NCBI GenBank assembly: GCA_034439755.1 | Contig: JAWXAZ010000057.1 | Coordinates: 1 to 21,016, forward strand | DNA from: B1 sp034439755 | GTDB lineage: Bacteria; Bacteroidota; Bacteroidia; UKL13-3 | Reading direction: 5' to 3' | Length of the DNA: 21,016 bases | Part shown: piece after piece, positions 1 through 8,368 of the stretch | How positions within the stretch are numbered: position 1 is the first letter of the stretch | How the letters are laid out: every line of letters begins with the position of its first letter | The notes under the pieces: model-generated | What the model was told of the DNA's origin: nothing | What the model saw: only the letters and a program-made list of their open reading frames with translations | Database searches by the model: none | Position numbers and translations under genes: made by a program

Positions 1-29
1 AAAATGATAAAATAATCTGTACAGCTATA

Positions 30-57
30 TTGTTTATTTAAAATATAATTATATTTG
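30..57 (+). promoter_or_regulatory. Candidate Bacteroidota sigma-A promoter for the response regulator
   Basis: A TTG at 30-32 is followed after 17 bases by TATATTTG at 50-57, an exact match to the Bacteroidota -7 consensus TAnnTTTG at the accepted spacing. The inferred leader to the ATG at 106 is about 40 bases. This is motif matching only; in AT-rich DNA a chance match is possible. Confidence 0.45.
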
Positions 58-105
58 TTTAAGCAGCAAATTAAACAATAACCTTAAACCTTTATTAATA
101 ATGAT

Positions 106-495
106 ATGACAACTAAAATATTACAAATTGACGATGATTTTGTTAACAACATGGCAAACAACCGTTTGTTACGCAAAATGGGCATTCCTTACCAGCTTAA
201 AGATTTTCTTGACCCAACAGAAGCACTCGAATTCTTAAGTACCACAGAGGAAATATTTGACTTAATTTTGTTAGACATTAATATGCCGCGACTATCTGGC
301 TGGGAGTTTTTGGACCGCTACGAGCTCTTTACCAAGAAATTTCCTATTATCATGGTTACATCCTCGTTAGACCCAACCGATCACAAAAAAGCGCACTCCT
401 ACCCTAGCCTAACTGGATTTTACATTAAGCCCCTGTCGAGAGAAAAAATCCATGAAATTATTGAGTTAGCCCTTGGTTGGCAAAAACAAGCGTAG
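106..495 (+). CDS. Stand-alone response regulator, receiver domain only
   Basis: A 129-residue protein made only of a CheY-like receiver domain. The acidic pocket is at D9-D11 (IDDD), the phospho-acceptor is D57 in LLLDINMP, the switch Thr is T85 in MVTSS, and the conserved Lys is K108 in YIKPL. There is no output domain, so it probably passes phosphate on or acts by protein contact, in the cytoplasm. Small receivers with a DDD-x-NN opening and the same layout are common in Bacteroidota, often as partners of PAS-type hybrid kinases. No kinase gene adjoins it on the same strand; the hybrid kinase at 4547 is the nearest possible partner. The last codons (WQKQA and stop) lie inside the first unit of a tandem repeat array. 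Receiver assignment is secure; the partner is unknown. Confidence 0.93.
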   Translation: MTTKILQIDDDFVNNMANNRLLRKMGIPYQLKDFLDPTEALEFLSTTEEIFDLILLDINMPRLSGWEFLDRYELFTKKFPIIMVTSSLDPTDHKKAHSYPSLTGFYIKPLSREKIHEIIELALGWQKQA

Positions 496-768
496 GTTTT
501 TACAAGAACAATCTTTCTCTGGCAAAAACAATCGTAAGTTTTTACTGAGCCAATCTTTCTTTGGCTAAACAAACTTATTTTTTACAAGAACAATCTTTCT
601 TTGGCAAAAACAAGCGTAAGTTTTTACTAGAACAATCTTTCTTTGGCAAAAACAAGCGTAAGTTTTTACTAGAACAATCTTTCTTTGGCTAAACAAACTT
701 ATTTTTTACAAGAACAATCTTTCTTTGGCAAAAACAAGCGTAAGTTTTTACTAGAACAATCTTTCTTC
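479..768. repeat. Tandem array of 42-bp and 40-bp units at a convergent gene junction
   Basis: Seven units follow each other without spacers: 479-520, 521-562, 563-602, 603-644, 645-686, 687-726, 727-768. Two types occur: a 42-bp type starting GGCAAAAACAAGCGTAAG and a 40-bp type starting GGCTAAACAAACTTATTTTT; both end in AGAACAATCTTTCTTT. Units 4 and 5 are identical, as are 3 and 6, giving a higher-order 40+42+42 (124-bp) period. The first unit contains the last codons and stop of the response regulator. The shared CAATCTTTC occurs again within the last codons of the ClC gene (about 813-821). Each 42-bp unit has a weak AAAAAC/GTTTTT dyad. Function unknown; units may have spread by slippage or recombination. 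Confidence 0.9.
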
Positions 769-782
769 AAGCAAAACCAGCC

Positions 783-2591
783 TCAAAGTTGATTGGCATT
801 GGCCCAATCTTTCATAAGTAATTTATACTTGTTTAAAAAGGTGCTTTTGGATACAAATCCCAAGTACTTTTGTTCATCCAACACCGGAATATAAAAAACC
901 TCTGGGTATTCCTCAAATTGGTGCATTAATATGTCTAAGGAGTCGTTAATATCGCTTGTTATTACGTTTTGAACCAATATCTCCATCACTTTTGTTTTAT
1001 CGTATAACTCCTGCTTAAAAATATAAGATCGCAAATGGCCCATGGTAACAATACCTATAAACTGCCCATTGCGCTTTACCACCGGAAACACATTTCTGCG
1101 CGTGCTAGAAACTACCTCTGTAACCCGCCTTAGAGAATCATCGGGCTTTAGTATGGGAAAGTCGACCTCCATAATAGCTCGCACAGAAAGCTCCTTGAGC
1201 ACATCCAATTCGGGCGACTTTTTCAAAAAGCCGCCATGCGCCAATTTTTTGGTATAAATGCTGTTTGGTTCAATCAGTTTGGTTACAAAATAACTGCCTG
1301 CACTTACAATCATTAAAGGCACAAATAAAGTATAACCACCTGCCACTTCTGCAATCATAAACACCCCTGTCATGGGCGCACTCAAAACCCCACTAAGCAC
1401 CCCAGCCATTCCAATCACAATAAAGTTCACCTCATTAATGTCAGATATTCCGGCAAGGTTTATCACACGAGAGAAAAGCAATCCCAACAAAGCGCCAATA
1501 AACAAAGAAGGAGCAAAAATACCACCATTTCCTCCCGAACTCACCGTAAATGCCGCCGCAACAGGCTTTAACAACACAGTAGCCAATACAAAAGTAAGCA
1601 ACAAAACATTCGGGTTGATCCAAGCTTGGTGACTCACAAATTCTGACACATAACTATCGAAGGTGCCATTGAGTGCCTTGTTAATCACAAAATAACCTTC
1701 ACCATATAACATGGGCGAAAATAGGATCAGACCGCCCACAATGAGTCCTTGAAAAATGGCAATTAAGAATTTTTGATCCTTGTTGTTAAACTTCGATTCT
1801 ATGGAATAAATGGTGCGAATGGTATAAACCGAAAACAATCCGCAGACCACTGCAAATAGGGCATAAAATGGAATGGCCGCAACTTCCCAAGGCTTTGGAA
1901 TAAACACAATAATTTGTCCTTGATAAAAAATATGACTCATAATGGCCGCCGTTGCCGAAGCAATTAACAGTGGCACAAATGCAGAAATACTTACCCTACG
2001 AAGCAATACTTCTAAGGCAAAAATTACACCCCCTACCGGACAATTAAAAATGGCAGAAATACCCGCAGAGGCACCACAGGCAAGCAATAGATTGCGATCG
2101 CTATCGTTTAAAAATAAGCGCTTGGCTAGGTTTGAACCAATGGCCGAACCCGTTATAGCTATAGGTGCTTCTACCCCAACAGAGCCTCCCAAACTTACCG
2201 TAAAAGCACTGCTTACAAGGTGCGCATAGGTATGATGAACTTCAATTTTTCCCTTTTTCTTGGTAATGCGGTAAATAATGGAAGCAAGTCCTTTTTCAAA
2301 ATCCTTAAGCCCAAAAACATAGCGAATAAAAACAAGAGACAACACAATTCCAATTACTGGATAAATGATATATTGGTAACGAAGCTCTAATAAATTGGTA
2401 TTAATTAACACCGATTCGAAAAAATGAATGGAGTATTTTAGCAATATTGCGGCAATGCTCACCACGATAGCTACCATGATGCTAGCTATAATTAGGAAGC
2501 TCTCATTGCTGATGTATTTTTGTCGCTGTTTAAAAAACTTATAAACAGGATACTTCAGCAAAAATCTAATATACTTAATTTGCTGGCTCAT
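783..2591 (-). CDS. ClC-family anion channel/transporter with C-terminal CBS pair
   Basis: 602 residues: hydrophobic ClC core to about residue 445, then two CBS domains (about 470-595) that usually bind adenine nucleotides and gate transport. Seen: the gating-Glu motif as GGSVGVEAP (E141), the helix J segment GASAGISAIFNCPVGG (about 173-188), and the GGNGGIFAPSLFIGALLG filter segment. Oddities: the N-terminal GSGIP selectivity motif is not recognisable (the matching stretch reads FEKGLAS, near 98-104). The site matching the proton Glu E203 of E. coli ClC is Val (FALEVLL), as in ClC channels, so coupled H+/Cl- exchange is doubtful. It diverges from menA with 12 bp between start codons and converges on the response regulator through a repeat array. 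Family is secure; ion and mode are inference. Confidence 0.93.
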   Translation of the reverse strand: MSQQIKYIRFLLKYPVYKFFKQRQKYISNESFLIIASIMVAIVVSIAAILLKYSIHFFESVLINTNLLELRYQYIIYPVIGIVLSLVFIRYVFGLKDFEKGLASIIYRITKKKGKIEVHHTYAHLVSSAFTVSLGGSVGVEAPIAITGSAIGSNLAKRLFLNDSDRNLLLACGASAGISAIFNCPVGGVIFALEVLLRRVSISAFVPLLIASATAAIMSHIFYQGQIIVFIPKPWEVAAIPFYALFAVVCGLFSVYTIRTIYSIESKFNNKDQKFLIAIFQGLIVGGLILFSPMLYGEGYFVINKALNGTFDSYVSEFVSHQAWINPNVLLLTFVLATVLLKPVAAAFTVSSGGNGGIFAPSLFIGALLGLLFSRVINLAGISDINEVNFIVIGMAGVLSGVLSAPMTGVFMIAEVAGGYTLFVPLMIVSAGSYFVTKLIEPNSIYTKKLAHGGFLKKSPELDVLKELSVRAIMEVDFPILKPDDSLRRVTEVVSSTRRNVFPVVKRNGQFIGIVTMGHLRSYIFKQELYDKTKVMEILVQNVITSDINDSLDILMHQFEEYPEVFYIPVLDEQKYLGFVSKSTFLNKYKLLMKDWANANQL

Positions 2592-2603
2592 TCAACAAAG
2601 ATA

Positions 2604-3494
2604 ATGAAAATTAACCATTGGATAAATGCTTTTAGACTTCGCACCCTGTTCTTGTCGCTTTCGTGTATTTGGGCGGGATTAATTTGCGTGTCGTTTAAGC
2701 AGCAACTAGACCTGCCAATTTCTGTGTTTAACTTGCTTACTGCATTGTTCTTACAAATACTTTCTAACTTAGCAAACGATTATGGAGACAGCATCCATGG
2801 TGCAGATCATGAGGATAGAAAAGGCCCAAAAAGAATGGTGCAAGCCGGTTTAATTAGTGCGCCACAAATGAAAAAGGCCATGATACTTTTTGCGGTGCTT
2901 TCTTTTGTCTCTGGTTGCTGCTTGCTCTATTTTGCCATGCCCAATATTGGCCTATTTGCCACCTCCATTTTATTGGCTGTTGGCATACTTTCTATTATAG
3001 CAGCCATTGCCTATACAAACGGCAAAAACCCTTATGGATACGCAGGCTTAGGCGATATAAGTGTATTCATTTTCTTTGGATTTGTTTCTGTTTTGGGCAC
3101 CCAATATTTGCAAACTGCTGGGGTATCAGAAAACGCCCTATATCTGTCTATTGCCTATGGCTGCCTATCGGTGGGCGTGCTTAATTTAAACAACATGCGC
3201 GATATTGAATCGGATGCAACTGCAAGTAAAAAAAGCATTCCGGTGCGTTTGGGATTAAACATGGCCAAAAAATACCACACCGCCATTTTGATAATTGCCT
3301 GGTTGTGTTTGCTTAGGTTTATATTCTTGTCTTTGCAAGATCATCAATGGGCTTGGGCAATATCGTTCGTATTGCTGCCAAATATTTCTATGGCCGTGAA
3401 AGCAAAAGATTACCAGAGTTTCGACCCACTCTTAAAGTGGTTATCTTTGAGTACATTTTTAATGACCATTATCTTATACGTAGGTTCGCTATGA
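2604..3494 (+). CDS. menA: 1,4-dihydroxy-2-naphthoate polyprenyltransferase (MenA, UbiA family)
   Basis: Attaches the polyprenyl chain to 1,4-dihydroxy-2-naphthoate, giving demethylmenaquinone, in the inner membrane. The start is placed at the ATG at 2604, giving 296 residues beginning MKINHWINAFRLRT; the longer frame back to 2520 begins with TTG and overlaps the ClC gene. Both Asp-rich UbiA motifs are present: NDYGDSIHGADHEDRKGP (58-75, with D59, D62, D68, D71) and NNMRDIESD (196-204, D200 and D204). The RMVQAG segment after the first motif is typical of MenA rather than UbiA. About eight hydrophobic segments are visible. It overlaps menC by ATGA at 3491-3494, so translational coupling is likely. 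Confidence 0.93.
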   Translation: MKINHWINAFRLRTLFLSLSCIWAGLICVSFKQQLDLPISVFNLLTALFLQILSNLANDYGDSIHGADHEDRKGPKRMVQAGLISAPQMKKAMILFAVLSFVSGCCLLYFAMPNIGLFATSILLAVGILSIIAAIAYTNGKNPYGYAGLGDISVFIFFGFVSVLGTQYLQTAGVSENALYLSIAYGCLSVGVLNLNNMRDIESDATASKKSIPVRLGLNMAKKYHTAILIIAWLCLLRFIFLSLQDHQWAWAISFVLLPNISMAVKAKDYQSFDPLLKWLSLSTFLMTIILYVGSL

Positions 3495-4543
3495 AAGGCT
3501 ATAAATTTGATTATGTAAAGCGTGATTTGGAATTTTCATTTGAGGCCCGCACTAGCAGAGGCACTATTACCACCCACAGCAGTTATGTAATTAGGGTGCA
3601 AAATGCGGCACTAAAAACTGGTTGGGGTGAGGCTGCACCTTTAGTTGGTCTGAGCCAAGATGCTGTTAACAATTTTGAAGCAGTACTTTCCTCGTATTTA
3701 GATTTATTAAACCAAGGATTGTACTGGAAAGAGTTGCCGTTGAAAGCTTTTCCTTCAATTCAATTTGCCTTAGAAACGGCAATTCGCGATGTTGAAAATG
3801 GCGGTAAACAAGAGTTGTTTCAAACTTCATTTTTGAAGGGCGCACCTATTGCTATTAATGGCTTGGTGTGGATGAGCGAATTGCCAAATATGTTAGAAGA
3901 AGCCATTAGCAAAGCAGCCGGAGGATATGATTGTATAAAGTTTAAGATTGGTGCGCACGACCATGATGCAGAGTGTAGGTTATTGGAACAATTTAGAAAG
4001 TTGTTTGGGCCAAATAAGGTGCAGATTAGGTTGGATGCAAATGGTGCTTTTAAAGCAAGTGAGGCCTTGGATCAGCTAAAAGATTTTAGCAAGTTTTTGG
4101 TGCATTCAATAGAACAACCCATTGCGGCAAAACAGCTTGAATTGATGCAAGAGGTTTGCGCAAAAAGCAGCATTCCGGTTGCGCTCGATGAAGAGCTTAT
4201 TGGGGTAGATGTAAATGAGAATGGACGCTTGCTGCTTCAATTGGTTCAGCCCAAATTTTTGATCTTAAAACCCACCTTATTGGGCGGATTGGGTGCAAGT
4301 GATGCTTGGGTAAACTTGGCCGAAAAACAAGGCATTGACTGGTGGGCAACCTCTGCTTTGGAATCGAATATTGGCTTAAATGCCATTGCCCAATGGACCA
4401 CCACAAAAGGAAATAAATTGCACCAAGGATTAGGAACGGGTGCTTTGTATGCAAATAACATAGAATCGCCCTTAGTGGCCAAGGAAGGATATTTGCACTA
4501 TAACGCAGAAAAGAAATGGAAATTTCCTAATATTGAACGTTAG
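3491..4543 (+). CDS. menC: o-succinylbenzoate synthase (MenC, enolase superfamily)
   Basis: Dehydrates SHCHC to o-succinylbenzoate in menaquinone synthesis. The ATG at 3491 overlaps the menA stop (ATGA) and gives 350 residues; an upstream extension to 3347 lies inside menA in another frame and is rejected. Enolase-superfamily residues are in order: KxK at K150/K152 (IKFKIG), metal ligands D182 (RLDANGAF), E208 (SIEQP) and D233 (ALDEE), and the second catalytic Lys K260 in LKPTLLGG, a hallmark of OSBS rather than of muconate enzymes. Adjacency to menA supports the call over Ala-Glu epimerase or N-succinylamino acid racemase. The hybrid kinase starts 3 bp after the stop. Confidence 0.93.
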   Translation: MKGYKFDYVKRDLEFSFEARTSRGTITTHSSYVIRVQNAALKTGWGEAAPLVGLSQDAVNNFEAVLSSYLDLLNQGLYWKELPLKAFPSIQFALETAIRDVENGGKQELFQTSFLKGAPIAINGLVWMSELPNMLEEAISKAAGGYDCIKFKIGAHDHDAECRLLEQFRKLFGPNKVQIRLDANGAFKASEALDQLKDFSKFLVHSIEQPIAAKQLELMQEVCAKSSIPVALDEELIGVDVNENGRLLLQLVQPKFLILKPTLLGGLGASDAWVNLAEKQGIDWWATSALESNIGLNAIAQWTTTKGNKLHQGLGTGALYANNIESPLVAKEGYLHYNAEKKWKFPNIER

Positions 4544-4546
4544 GAT

Positions 4547-7500
4547 ATGAACAAACAAAATAAAATAATAACCTGGTTAATTTGGTTAGATACTATTATC
4601 AGTATATTTTCATTGATTATTGGGCTATTATTTAGTTCATCTTGGTTAAACTTGTTGTGCATAATTCCAATCGCAGTGAATTTGTATTGCCTTAAATTGG
4701 TGAAGGAATATCGCTTAAATTTTGCCATAAATATGGTGGTTGTTTCAATAGTCTTTAGTGTGTATTTGGTTGATTCAGGATTTAATTTGAACCTTGGAAC
4801 CTATTTATTTTATGTACCCATTTTAATAGGTATTTATTTGTTTGACACTTTGGGGTCTAAAAACATCAAGTGGCTTGGAATGTTAAGCATGATGCTTAGC
4901 ATGATTTTAGTAAATATAGGATGGGCACCAAACCTGCTTTTTAAAGAAATTGCACTAAATTTTGGTTCAAATATTGTGTTGCTTTATTCCATCTTCATAT
5001 CATTTTTGGCTTCTGCAATTGCACTCAATTTGTTCAGCAAATTGCAAAAAAAATCTGAACTGGAATTAGAGATAAACCAAGCCAATATTTTGGCATTATT
5101 AGAAAATTCAAATGACCCTATTTGGTCAATAGACACAGAATATAAGTTGGTTTCGTTTAATTCGAGCTTTGCAAGATTATATGAGGGAGTATGGAAAAAT
5201 ATTCCTAAAGCAGGAAATAGCATTTTATTTAGTTTGGATGAAAACAGTATTTACAAAGATTGGAATTCTTGGTTTAAAAGGGCACTTAATGGCGAGTCGT
5301 TTCAACTAGATGTTGCGTATAAAGCAGCGCTAGAACTTAAAACTTTTGAGATGACTTTTAAGCCCATTATGAAAGGCAATGAAAGGCATGGTGCTATTAT
5401 AAAAGCTATTGATATTACCAGCAGAAAAAAGGCCCTCGAAGACCAACAATTAATATCTCAAAACCTTGAATTACTATTGAGTTCTACGCAAGAAATTATT
5501 TTTGAAATGGATGAAAATGATTGTTGCACCAAGGTTTGGAAGGGCGAAAATCAAGTGATGCTCAATTCGGAGGATTATTTTTTAGGCAAAACAATTGCTC
5601 AATTATTCGACGAGCCTTTTGAAACTGATATAATGAGTTCGTTTTTAAAAACTAAGGAAACAGGAGAGCCTACAGAATATGAATACGCCTATAAATTAAA
5701 GGGAACGGTTAAGCATTATTTGGCCAAGCTGAGGAGAATAAAGAATAGCAATCCACCTAAGGTTTCCATCGTAATTGAGGACATAACAAGTAGAAAAGAA
5801 ATTGAGAACAAACAAATAGAACAGAGTATCTTCTTAAACAAACTTATTGCGCATTTGCCTATTGGAGTATTTGTGAAAGATGTGCAAAGCAATTTGACTT
5901 ATACCCTTTGGAACAAGGAACTAGAAAACATGTTTGGTTTTAAAGAGGAAGATGTAATTGGAAAAACCGATGAAGAAATATTTAAAAATTCTGAAGAGAT
6001 AACGAATTATTTGGCAACCGACAATTGGGTAATTACCGAAAAGGAACCGATTCTGATTCAGAAATTGGCCATAAAGGTGGAGGATAGGCAGATTTATGCA
6101 AGAACCTTTAAAGTGCCCATTTTAGATGCCGATGGCGAAGTTAGTTCAATTTTAGGTATCCTAGAAAACATCACCGATGTGCTTATTGCGCAAGATGAAT
6201 TATTAAAGGCAGAGAAGCGTTGGAATTATGCGCTATCTGGCAGCAGAGATGCTGTTTGGGATGTAAATCTTATTACCGATGAGACCTTCTTTTCGCCCGT
6301 AATGAATGAGATGTTGGGTTATAAAGCATTTGAAACCTTAATAGAGAAATGGGAAGATTTGGTTCACCCAGAAGACTTACCTCGGGCTTGGAATATATTT
6401 GTGGATCACCTTGAGGGCAAATCGCAATATTACGAATGTGAATACCGATTGCGTAAAAAGGATAACTCATACTTTTGGGTATTGGACCGTGGTAAAGTTG
6501 CCGAGACCGACAATGATGGAAATCCCATCAGGGTAATTGGCACTTATTCTAATATTGATTACCGCAAAAGCTTAGAGGAAGAATACAAAATAGCCTTGCA
6601 AAAGGCCGAAGCAGCATCTAAGGCAAAAAGTCTTTTCTTGTCTACCATGAGCCACGAGATTAGAACGCCTATGAATGGGGTAATTGGCATCACAAATTTG
6701 TTGCTAAACAGCCAACCTAAGGCCGAACAAAAAGACAATTTAAATGCTTTAAAATATGCCGCAGATAACCTGCTTTATCTGCTCAACGATATCTTAGATT
6801 TTAATAAAATAGATGCGGGCAAACTCGATTTGGAGGAAAAATCTTTTAGCCTATACGAATGTTTAGAAAACACACTTAAGTCGTTTACCAACAGTGCCAA
6901 GGCAAAGGGTTTAAACATCAAATTGGAGGCGAGCAATAATTTCCCAAAGGCTATTTTAGGAGACAAAATGCGGCTGAACCAAGTAATAAACAACCTCATC
7001 TCCAATGCCGTTAAGTTTACCGAAAAAGGCGAGGTTGGTTTGTATGTAAAATTGGAGGAGGTAAGCGCAGATTGGATTAGAACAAGCTTTAGGGTTTGGG
7101 ATACTGGTATAGGCATTGAGGAAGAATTTCTGCCTAAACTGTTTGAACAGTTTTCTCAGGCATCGAGCGATACCACCAGGAAATATGGGGGCTCTGGCTT
7201 GGGCTTAGCAATTTGCCAAAGGTTGGTTACAATACTTGGGGGCGATTTAAAAGTGAGCAGTGAGGTGAATAAAGGAACAGAATTTTGGTTCAACCTTGAT
7301 TTAAAAATTGATTTAAATTACGTTGAACCAAGTGCAAAAGATACAGGTAAATTAGTTGAAGCATTCCCTGGTATGCAATTGCTTTTAGTGGAAGATAATG
7401 CCATGAATATTTTTGTGGCAAAACAATTTCTTACGCGCTGGGAGATTGAGGTAGATGTGGCCCTAACGGGCAAGGATGCGTTGCTTTGTGTTCAAAGAAA

Positions 7501-7768
7501 ACAATACGACCTTATTTTAATGGACCTTCAAATGCCTGTAATGGACGGATTTGAGTCGGCTTCGCTTATGCGGAAGGGTGGCATTAAAACGCCTATCTTT
7601 GCGCTTTCTGCCAATGTTAATTTAGAAGCCAAAGAGCTGGCCATTGCTAAAGGAATGGATGATTATATTACCAAGCCTTTTAATCCGGAAGAGTTAATGC
7701 AAAAAATAGCAGCTATTTACAAACCTAGGAAGAAGTTAAAAGACCATCCCAGCAATACGCTATTTTAG
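4547..7768 (+). CDS. Membrane-bound hybrid sensor histidine kinase, multi-PAS with C-terminal receiver
   Basis: 1073 residues. About six hydrophobic segments fill residues 8-163 with no large periplasmic domain. A short coiled stretch (165-180) leads into four PAS-like modules (about 180-295, 305-425, 428-550, 553-680). The HisKA domain has H703 in MSHEIRTPMNG. The HATPase has its N box (NNLISNAVKFT), G1 (DTGIGI) and G2 (GGSGLGLAI). The C-terminal receiver (about 942-1060) has phospho-acceptor D993 in LMDLQMP and Lys in YITKPF. All key residues are present, so autophosphorylation and intramolecular transfer to D993 are expected. It starts 3 bp after menC, suggesting co-transcription with menA-menC; sensing of membrane quinone or redox state is inference only. 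No DNA-binding output domain, so phosphate probably passes to another protein. Confidence 0.93.
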   Translation: MNKQNKIITWLIWLDTIISIFSLIIGLLFSSSWLNLLCIIPIAVNLYCLKLVKEYRLNFAINMVVVSIVFSVYLVDSGFNLNLGTYLFYVPILIGIYLFDTLGSKNIKWLGMLSMMLSMILVNIGWAPNLLFKEIALNFGSNIVLLYSIFISFLASAIALNLFSKLQKKSELELEINQANILALLENSNDPIWSIDTEYKLVSFNSSFARLYEGVWKNIPKAGNSILFSLDENSIYKDWNSWFKRALNGESFQLDVAYKAALELKTFEMTFKPIMKGNERHGAIIKAIDITSRKKALEDQQLISQNLELLLSSTQEIIFEMDENDCCTKVWKGENQVMLNSEDYFLGKTIAQLFDEPFETDIMSSFLKTKETGEPTEYEYAYKLKGTVKHYLAKLRRIKNSNPPKVSIVIEDITSRKEIENKQIEQSIFLNKLIAHLPIGVFVKDVQSNLTYTLWNKELENMFGFKEEDVIGKTDEEIFKNSEEITNYLATDNWVITEKEPILIQKLAIKVEDRQIYARTFKVPILDADGEVSSILGILENITDVLIAQDELLKAEKRWNYALSGSRDAVWDVNLITDETFFSPVMNEMLGYKAFETLIEKWEDLVHPEDLPRAWNIFVDHLEGKSQYYECEYRLRKKDNSYFWVLDRGKVAETDNDGNPIRVIGTYSNIDYRKSLEEEYKIALQKAEAASKAKSLFLSTMSHEIRTPMNGVIGITNLLLNSQPKAEQKDNLNALKYAADNLLYLLNDILDFNKIDAGKLDLEEKSFSLYECLENTLKSFTNSAKAKGLNIKLEASNNFPKAILGDKMRLNQVINNLISNAVKFTEKGEVGLYVKLEEVSADWIRTSFRVWDTGIGIEEEFLPKLFEQFSQASSDTTRKYGGSGLGLAICQRLVTILGGDLKVSSEVNKGTEFWFNLDLKIDLNYVEPSAKDTGKLVEAFPGMQLLLVEDNAMNIFVAKQFLTRWEIEVDVALTGKDALLCVQRKQYDLILMDLQMPVMDGFESASLMRKGGIKTPIFALSANVNLEAKELAIAKGMDDYITKPFNPEELMQKIAAIYKPRKKLKDHPSNTLF

Positions 7769-7788
7769 TTTAAACCAAGTTTAGGCTT

Positions 7789-7917
7789 ATACCAATTATT
7801 AAAAATTTATAGTCCAATATCGACAAATATATCATGGTACTATTATTTTGTTATATCGACATTTACCTTTGTAAAATTATCAAATAACTTAGGGCTATTT
7901 AATAATTCAATTGGTAT
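7789..7917. repeat. 129-bp inverted-repeat element, MITE-like candidate
   Basis: ATACCAATTATTAAA at 7789-7803 is mirrored by TTTAATAATTCAATTGGTAT at 7898-7917: the reverse complement matches apart from a 5-base insertion (CAATT). If the ends are TACCAATT/AATTGGTA, each is flanked by TTA (left 7787-7789, right 7917-7919), which could be a 3-bp target duplication. The interior also has a 9-bp direct repeat, ATATCGACA (7817-7825 and 7853-7861). There is no coding frame. It sits between convergent genes (hybrid kinase and vanZ-like), so a terminator role is the alternative. Confidence 0.45.
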
Positions 7918-7966
7918 TACTTAGTATAGTTTTGCCTTACTTTAGACTTGCAGTAGTGTAGTTTCC

Positions 7967-8338
7967 CTATTTAAACTTACCCCTAAAAAATGCCCAAAGG
8001 TAAATGCTACAAGCGCCTAAGGCATCTGCCAGCATATCTGCATAGTCGAAGCTTCGGTTAATGAATATGGCATATTGCAAAAACTCAATGAGCACGCCAT
8101 ACAAAATGCCAATTAAAACGGATAAATGTATGTTGTTCCAATTCGTATTTTTCTTGTCTTGGTGGTAGGCAAAAGCAATTAAAAAAGATTGCATGCCAAA
8201 CAACACAAAATGGGCAATTTTATCGATGCCAATATCAAAAGAAACATGCGGAAAACTGTTCCCATTTACGCCACAAGCAAACAAGGAAATGAATGACCAT
8301 AAAATGGCCTGGTAGTACTTGGTAAAAAAAGACAACAT
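7967..8338 (-). CDS. VanZ-like family membrane protein
   Basis: 123 residues with about four hydrophobic segments (roughly 10-25, 42-58, 70-90, 103-117). VanZ-family landmarks are DKIAHFVLFG (about 39-48), the GILYGVLIEFLQ helix, and the closing FDYADMLADALGA. VanZ itself gives low-level teicoplanin resistance in enterococci, but small VanZ-like proteins in other phyla are mostly uncharacterised and no resistance role should be read from this. It lies 30 bp downstream of pgk on the same strand, so the two are probably one transcript. Family assignment is good; function is unknown. Confidence 0.82.
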   Translation of the reverse strand: MLSFFTKYYQAILWSFISLFACGVNGNSFPHVSFDIGIDKIAHFVLFGMQSFLIAFAYHQDKKNTNWNNIHLSVLIGILYGVLIEFLQYAIFINRSFDYADMLADALGACSIYLWAFFRGKFK

Positions 8339-8368
8339 AAAGGTTTATGGGTAAATTGTGGTGACTAA

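Noticed and set aside
479..768. CRISPR array
   Set aside because: Units adjoin each other directly with no unique spacers, unit length varies between 40 and 42 bp, and no cas gene is nearby.
479..768. Protein-coding repeat (the 42-bp units are open in one frame on each strand, e.g. GKNKRKFLLEQSFF on the plus strand)
   Set aside because: The 40-bp units break frame and bring stops, leaving at most two or three repeats in a row, with no start codon or support for translation.
2520..2603. N-terminal extension of menA
   Set aside because: It starts with TTG, overlaps the ClC gene, and the ATG at 2604 gives the normal MenA start ahead of the conserved INAFRLRT segment.
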